Positions 58,341-64,000 of a stretch of 64,000 bases of DNA are shown here, in pieces; within the stretch, counting starts at the first letter, position 1; each line of letters opens with the position of its first letter. Origin of the DNA: Deroplatys truncata (Eukaryota; Arthropoda; Insecta; Mantodea; Mantidae). Both the position numbers and the translations under genes were made by a program. The notes beneath the pieces are model-generated. The model saw nothing but the letters and a program-made list of their open reading frames with translations. It ran no database searches and was not told where the DNA came from. The stretch covers positions 217,329,498-217,393,497 of the forward strand of contig CM060978.1 in the NCBI GenBank assembly GCA_030765065.1, in the 5' to 3' direction.

Positions 58341-58491
58341 CATATATCAAAATAGCATATTTTTCATATTACCATAGCATAATATTATATGTATTATAAT
58401 GGGGCAATAGTACTCATGTTCATAAAATTATAAAACTTAAAATAAAAGCAATTGAATGAATTTATTGTAATTCTTTTGCAATTTTTATACA

Positions 58492-58493
<2 letters not shown>

Positions 58494-58555
<62 letters not shown>
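58494..58555. repeat. AT microsatellite
   Basis: About 30 AT units ending exactly where the inner terminal repeat (TTGGTGTCATATATTTGGGG) of the DD41D element starts. Confidence 0.95.
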
Positions 58556-58559
<4 letters not shown>

Positions 58560-59864
58560 TGTCATATATTTGGGGGACGTGTCCCTGATATCAAAACAGT
58601 AAAAAAAGTTCATATGAACGTGGGTCTGAAAATCATTTATTTCAGAGTTAAACACAAAATCAAAAGTTACAAAAATTGCTCTAGGTGGCTTCCTCTTGCT
58701 TCGATGCATGCAGTAAGCCTACGTTCCATGCTCTGGCGTACTCTTGAAAATTCCTGGTGTGTCTCGTATCTGGTCAAATCCAGTTTGGATACATCCTCTC
58801 AAAATGTCAAAATCAGGTACAGGAGTCGCATAAACCGAGGATTTCAAATGTCCCCAGATGAAGAAATCCATTGGATTCAAATCAGGCAATCGAGCAGGCC
58901 ATGCAATGGGTCCCCCTCGACCAATCCATCTTTGCGGAAATTGATCATTCAAAAACTTACGAACTATCGTACTGAAATGAGCTGGAGCACCATCGTGTAA
59001 AAACCACATTCGTTGGATGATGTCCAGAGGCACCTTATCAGTTAAGTAATGCAATTCATTTCTGAGAAACTGGAGATAGCTTTGTCCATTTAGATGTGGA
59101 GGGAAGAAGTAGGGACCAATAAAGTGATCATGAATGATTCCACGCCAAACATTGAGAGAAAACCTCTTTTGATGGTTGTCCTGTCATACTTCATTAGGAT
59201 TTTCAAATGCATAGTTATGAGTGTTATGAAAATTGAAGATGCTGTCGCGGGTAAAACCAGCCTCATCCATGAATAAGATACAGGCTAGGAAATTGATGAA
59301 CACAGCACACTGCTGTAACATGCGTTTACAGAAACGTCTTCTTGGCTCAAAGTCTGTCTCATTTAATCCTTGCACACGTTGAAGGTGATATGGGTACAGA
59401 AGATTTTCATGCAGAATTCTCCAGATAGTCATGTGACTAATTCTTTCCCTTACAGCCATATGTCTTGTGCTTTGTGATGGGTCTGCATCCACAGCACGAA
59501 GAACTCATTCTTCAAGTTCAATGCCTCGTACCACTCTTGGTCTCCAAACATCCCTAGTACTCCTCTCAAATGCGCCATTCTCTCTCAAGCTTTGGTGAAT
59601 TCATGCGAATGCTCATGCACACGGTAACAGCCTGTCAGGGCATCTTTCTGCATAAAGTTCACATGCTCGTGCTGCATTGCCGTCTGCACAGCTATATGTG
59701 TAGTGCATATCCATCTGTTCACTCATGGAATACATCTTCTTTGACCTATAACAAGGAAACGGTTGATTTTCACACCCATATACATATGAACCTTTTTTTA
59801 CTGTTTTGATGTCGGGAACACGTCCCCCAAATATATGACACCAATAAAGATACATCCTGTATAT
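58556..59864 (-). mobile_element. DD41D mariner-like element, copy 2
   Basis: Inverted repeats: GGTGTCATATATTTGGGGGA at 58557 and its inverse ending 59844, extending inward through the ATCAAAACAGT block for about 75 bp. The outer 20 bp of the right end (to CATCCTG at 59864, then TA) is present. On the left this outer part is replaced by the AT microsatellite. Internal sequence matches copy 1 (26509-27648) closely. Confidence 0.85.
58719..59510 (-). pseudogene. DD41D-type transposase, copy 2
   Basis: RERISHMTIWRILHENLLYP, LNETDFEPRRRFCKRMLQQC, FMDEAGFTRDSIFNFHNTHN (first Asp), a stop near 59184, NVWRGIIHDHFIGPYFFPP, FLHDGAPAHFSTIV (second Asp), and LPDLNPMDFFIWGHLKSSVY (third Asp, 41 residues after the second). 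All three catalytic residues are kept, unlike copy 1. The N-terminal part upstream of 59510 is broken by stops. Confidence 0.83.
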
Positions 59865-60129
59865 ATATTTTGTATCCCTACATTTTATGTACAATTTGTC
59901 TGGTGCTTGTCTTCTTATTGAGCCACTCAGATTGCTTAGGCTACCAGGCCTTATTGTTCACTGAGTGACCCTTCTTTCTTTGCGCCTCTTACTTTTATAG
60001 ACCATTTTTCCTTTACCTTCCTTATAAATTCTCCCATCCCCTTGATTTTCTTTTCTTCTTTCCCTGTCAACATCTTCATAGCTACTATTTTCCCATTACT
60101 TTTCCCACACTGTTTCCCTCTCACTCCTT

Positions 60130-63111
60130 ATCTCCTTACATTCTGTCATATAGTGTTCTGTACTTTTTCTTCCTTCACACAGCTTGCATATTCTTCTTCT
60201 GCTGCCTCTCATCCCTCTTAAATACATTGATCCCATTCTCATCCATGCTAAACTTTCCGTTTCTTGTCTGTTACAGCAATCAATGTACCTCTTTCATCCT
60301 CACCCCTTCTTTATCAATTTGTAAAAGCTTAATGATTTTTTATCTTCAAGGCTTCCCCATATCTCTTGTTCTATATCTTCCACTCCGTTTCTTAATACTT
60401 TCCAAAAAGTGTTTGTATTTCTTTCCTCTAGCCCTCATATATCCCACTTCCAATTAACTCCATTATTTTTTTTCGGTTTCTTTCCACGAGCTGTTTTTGC
60501 TTCTTAGAACCTTTTGCTGAGTCATGCATGTCTTTAAGGTTTCACCTTCCTCCATTGTCATACATCTAAACCAGAATTTTAAAATTATTTCTACTATTAT
60601 ACCTTGCCTCCTAGTTCTTTCTAGTTCTGCTAATGCAACCTCGCCTGGTGCTGCTCTTGGTAGTCCAATTGATTCTTTACAAAGCATTCTATACATTTGG
60701 TCAATATTCATACTTAATTCTCCCCCCGCCCCAATATTTCCACTGCATAGAGCATTTTTTATTCTACCAATGCCTCATACATTCTTTCCAACCATTTTGT
60801 TGACATCTCTAATTTATATTTTCATATTCTTATTCCTGTCATAGCTGCCTTCCCTTTAGCTAACATCTTCCTGCCATGTGCTCCCCATTCCCCTCTATTA
60901 CTCAACCTTACTCCTAAGTAGTCATATTCTTTGACTGCCTCTAGTTCTTGGCCACCTAGAAACTATTTTTCTTCCTTCCTCAGTTTATTTCCTTTTTTAA
61001 AATCTATCACTTAGGATTTATTTATATTTACCTTAATTCCCCATTTTTCACAAAATTCTTGAATTTTATTTATTGCTTTTTGTAGCCTTATTATAGATAT
61101 AGCACCTACCATAAAGTTGTCTGTGTATAGTAAACTTACTATCCCTTATTACTGGACAATGCCGATTTCTTATTTTTATTTTTCTAATATATCATCTATG
61201 AATAGGTTGAATAATATTGGACTCAGCTTATAACGCTATCTTAATCCTATTTTTTGTTGAATTGTCTCTTTCATGCTGCTTTTTTCAGCGCATATACCAA
61301 ACTTTACATCTTTATATATTTTCTTAATTTCTCTTATAACTTGTTACTTACTCCCTTTTCCCTTAGTTTATATTCCAGAGCTTCTCTATTTATTTTATCA
61401 AAAGCTTTTTCAAAGTCAGCATAAAACATGTATACCCTTCGTCTTTTCCTACTCAAATATTTATTTATTATAGTCTTAATTATAAATATGTTATCTACAA
61501 TGTGTCTTCCTTTCTTAAAATCTGCCTGGAATTCCGATATCTTTTTCAGTTTCTACCCATTCACTTAGTCTGTCTGCCAAAATTCCTGTATACACCTTCC
61601 CTAATATAAATAGTAGGCTTACTCCTCTATAGTTCTCAGGCCTATTCACTCCTCCCTTCCCTTTATAAATTGGTACCATCATACTTGTTTTCCAGCTTGC
61701 AGGTATGTCAGTTTTTAATTTTATTTTATTTAGTAACTGTGTCATTAATTCTAATCCTTTTTCGGTTTCAACATTTTTCTCCAAAATTCTCCTGGTACTC
61801 CATCTACTCCTACCGCTTTCCCTTTCTTTATATTTCTTAGTTGTAAATATACCTCCTGGGTTTATATTTCTCTGTCTAGTTTTTCATTTGTTATCACCTC
61901 TTGTCCAAACATTCTATGCTCTAACCTTATCTCTACCCCTTCGCCAATCAGGTTTTTTAAAATATTCTGCCCATTCAATTGGTGTGATTTCGTTTTTTTC
62001 CTGTCCTTTCCTGCTCACCCTTCTTACTATTTCCCATACATATTTACTATCTTTTTGATTGCCCCCTTTAGTTTATTTTCCATATTTTCTTGCCATTCTT
62101 TTTTCTTTGTCTAACAAGCATTTATATCCCCATTTGTGAATCACCAAATTTTGCCTGTCTTCTTCTTTTTTCTTATCCCCTCCATTTAATAAGTTCTTTG
62201 AAAATCTCGTTTTTTTTTTATTTTTGCACTCTTCATCATACCATCCCGTATTTGTTTATACCTTTCCATGTTTTATTTCCATATGTGTCCCTGCTTTTTT
62301 ACTATTAGTTCCATTAACTCTAGCGCTTTCTCTGTTTTTCCTTCATATAGGTTCATCTTTATTCCATTATTCTATAATTTGGCTTACCTTTGAATTTAAA
62401 TCTTTTGTGAATTTTTCATCTAGTTCCTGCTTCCATTTATAGGTCTTTAATCTCCTCATCTTTGTTACCCCTTATCTCTACTTCCTGTTCTACTACCTTT
62501 AGTTCCATTGTTAACGGGAAATGGCTGCTATTTACTATCTCGTTTCTGATTTTAAATTTCCTAATTTTCTCCTCTGATTCCTCACTACTTAACATGTAGT
62601 CTATTACACTTTGCCCATTTGCACTTGCAAATGTAAATTATTCTTCTTTGTCCTCTCCTGTTGTCCCATTACATATTAACTGATTGTTTATTTCACTGAA
62701 TTCTAATAACTTTTTTCCTTATTTATTACAGTATTTCTGCTTTTCTTACTTCATTTTTTTATCCTTCCCCTATCATGGCACTTCCTAGTAATCTACAGTT
62801 TCCCCTCCCCCCATTCATGCAGTAAAGTCTCCCATTATAATAAATTTTATGTCTGGCCACTTATTTCTAATTTCTTCGTACCTACCGAAACTGAGGTTTG
62901 ATCCAATGCATTTCTCTCCTTTCCCCAACTACCAACTCAGCTGTTCGCTCAGTTCCTTGACTTGAATGTGCTCTGGGCCATTGCTTCTGTTGACATTGTC
63001 ACATTCTTTCTCGTTCATTCCTCCTATGCTCATACTCCATTCTTTGTCTTCCATGAATAATTTTAATCCTTTCAAAAGTGCCTTTTTTCCATCTGTTCTT
63101 GCTTGTTTCAT
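60130..63111 (-). pseudogene. LINE 3 ORF2: endonuclease and reverse transcriptase
   Basis: Endonuclease: FIIMGDFTA near 62830 (family GDFNA). RT: IPASWKTSMMVPIYKGKGGV followed by NRPENYRGVSLLFILGKVYT at 61700-61600, and ILADRLSEWVE. The catalytic block near 61130 reads LLYTDNFMV where the family has YADD, so an Asp is Asn. Then FCEKWGIKVNINKS. C-terminal: SIGLPRAAPGEVALAELERT at 60711-60630. Many stops and shifts. The NYRGVSLL/ILADRLSEWVE text fits an RTE- or I-related clade; I cannot place it more exactly. Confidence 0.78.
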
Positions 63112-63130
63112 CCTGGTTATTAGTTTCTTT

Positions 63131-63827
63131 TTAAGAATTTGTTCTTCTCTCGTGTAGTCTTACTGTATGAAAGGTCTTGTACCTCATAGGCTCCTGGCGT
63201 TCCTTAAAATGTATCTCTTTTTTCCCCATTGTCGTTATTTTTATAACAATGGGTCTAGGTTTTCTTCCTCTTTTTCCAATTCGGAACATGTCCTCTATCT
63301 CCCAACCAAACATTGTTATACTTAGCCCTTCTTTCATAATCTCATATACTATTTCTGCTAAGCTTCTGTTTTCTTTTGTTACTCCAAAAATTATGCTGTT
63401 CTTTCTTCTCTGTCCTACTTCGAATCTTTTCTGTGTATCTTCAATTTTCCATTATCTGCTGTTCCATCTCTTCTCTTTGCATCTTCATAACCTCCTCAAG
63501 TCGCCTTATATTTTTATCCATTTTTTCGCCTGATTCTCAGTGCCTTTAGAGATCCATTAGCTGGTCCATTTCTACCGCCCCTGGATTCATCTCCACTCCA
63601 CCAATTACTAGCAGCATTAGGATTACTGCTGCCATCCATACTTGGAAAGCTATCATTATTTTTCCCATTTTCTTGATTTTTCTTCTCCTGAAGCAGCTTA
63701 TCCACGCTCTGTATGCCTCCATGTCTATACCCATCATCACGTCAGCTCTCGCTCCATACAACTTTCTCCTACTGCTGTCAGCACCAGACTCCAAAAAAAA
63801 AAGGAAAGCAATTAGAACCATAACCAA
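63131..63827 (-). pseudogene. LINE 3 ORF1-like region with 2A-like motif
   Basis: From the ATG at 63827 a 93-codon frame ends shortly after a hydrophobic run, AVILMLLVIGGVEMNPGAVE. The part GGVEMNPGA (63576-63602) resembles the 2A ribosome-skipping signature, whose core ends D-x-E-x-NPG-P; here Asp is Gly and the final Pro is Ala. After frame breaks, a charged stretch IRRLEEVMKMQREEMEQQI suggests a coiled coil. Then IEDMFRIGKRGRKPRPIVIK (63290-63230) matches the RNA-binding domain of LINE ORF1 proteins (..R.GK....RPI.VKF). Confidence 0.62.
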
Positions 63828-63840
63828 CTCACAAACGAAG

Positions 63841-64000
63841 GCACACTGCAGACCGTTGTTTATAAGTCAACAAATAATGACAGTTACTAATGTGTATACT
63901 TTTCAAGCTGTCAATTATGCGAAAGAAAATTTTCATAGTTTAACTCAAAGAAGTGATATTCACTCGTGCAATACTAGAAGTAGCATTTTTTTTTTTTTTC
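63841..64000. other. Right-edge sequence
   Basis: Nothing recognised; ends in a poly-T run at 63988-63999. The ARMH3 intron continues beyond. Confidence 0.5.

Larger units (their letters stand above)
59885..63840 (-). mobile_element. LINE 3 (antisense to ARMH3), about 4 kb, decayed
   Basis: Reading the minus strand from 63840: ORF1-like protein with hydrophobic leader, an RNA-binding-type domain, endonuclease, RT and a C-terminal Cys/His finger region (near 60180-60130, CxxC-like with TEHYM.EC). The 3' end abuts the DD41D copy 2, which may have inserted into it. Strong pyrimidine richness on the + strand reflects a purine-rich sense strand. Confidence 0.8.

Noticed and set aside
60040-63800. 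Many + strand frames rich in Phe, Leu and Ser, looking like membrane proteins
   Set aside because: They are shadows of a purine-rich LINE encoded on the minus strand.
47258-64000. Search for the next ARMH3 exon (family text YDTLTLKLQD)
   Set aside because: Not found on the + strand, so taken to lie beyond the window.

Overview
This is animal nuclear DNA, almost certainly from an insect. It is AT-rich and has GT-AG introns from under 100 bp to over 16 kb. Non-coding space is packed with transposable elements (TEs) of families common in insects, and simple repeats are frequent. Nothing prokaryotic, viral or operon-like is visible. I cannot name the species; the long, TE-filled introns suggest a large genome.

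The one host gene I recognise is the orthologue of ARMH3 (C10orf76, armadillo-like helical domain protein 3), a Golgi-associated protein, on the + strand. Eight internal exons are present: 8035-8190, 11694-11842, 24545-24760, 25141-25361, 30052-30284, 30372-30498, 30588-30663 and 47179-47257. Their splice phases fit at every junction and they sum to 1257 nt, exactly 419 codons. About 200 N-terminal and 70 C-terminal residues must be encoded outside the window. Positions 1-8034 are therefore upstream intron, and 47258-64000 is one intron that continues past the right edge.

Region by region. 1-8 kb: a Penelope-like element (PLE) with GIY-YIG domain and hammerhead motif; a LINE 3' end split by a complete 2.9-kb hAT transposon; a PLE remnant with a third hammerhead; an internally deleted Tc1 copy; an RNase H LINE tail. 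8-15 kb: an inverted PLE fragment, an inverted copy of the LINE tail, a SINE, microsatellites and an endonuclease fragment of an RTE/CR1-like LINE. 15.8-22.4 kb: many copies of an unclassified 0.85-0.9 kb repeat, plus a 1-kb element with long terminal inverted repeats (TIRs). 22.7-24.1 kb: a complete but dead mariner. 26.5-29.1 kb: a mariner-like DD41D element cut by a second PLE. 30.8-37 kb: two LINEs arranged 5' to 5', and a Tc1-like remnant. 38.5-41.2 kb: another DD41D-type element with long TIRs. 42-47 kb: a SINE with target-site duplication (TSD) and direct and inverted copies of the 0.85-kb repeat. 49.3-50.8 kb: a decayed DDE transposase. 51.5-52.6 kb: more of the repeat. 55.2-56.5 kb: a full-length Tc1. 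58-64 kb: a SINE, a second DD41D copy and a LINE of about 4 kb, antisense to the host gene, whose N terminus carries a degenerate 2A-like motif.

Every TE coding region checked carries a stop, a frameshift or a changed catalytic residue, so none looks autonomous now. The most unusual structures are the hammerhead motifs in the PLE ends, the HINE/Helentron-like architecture of the 0.85-kb repeat, and the 2A-like LINE leader.
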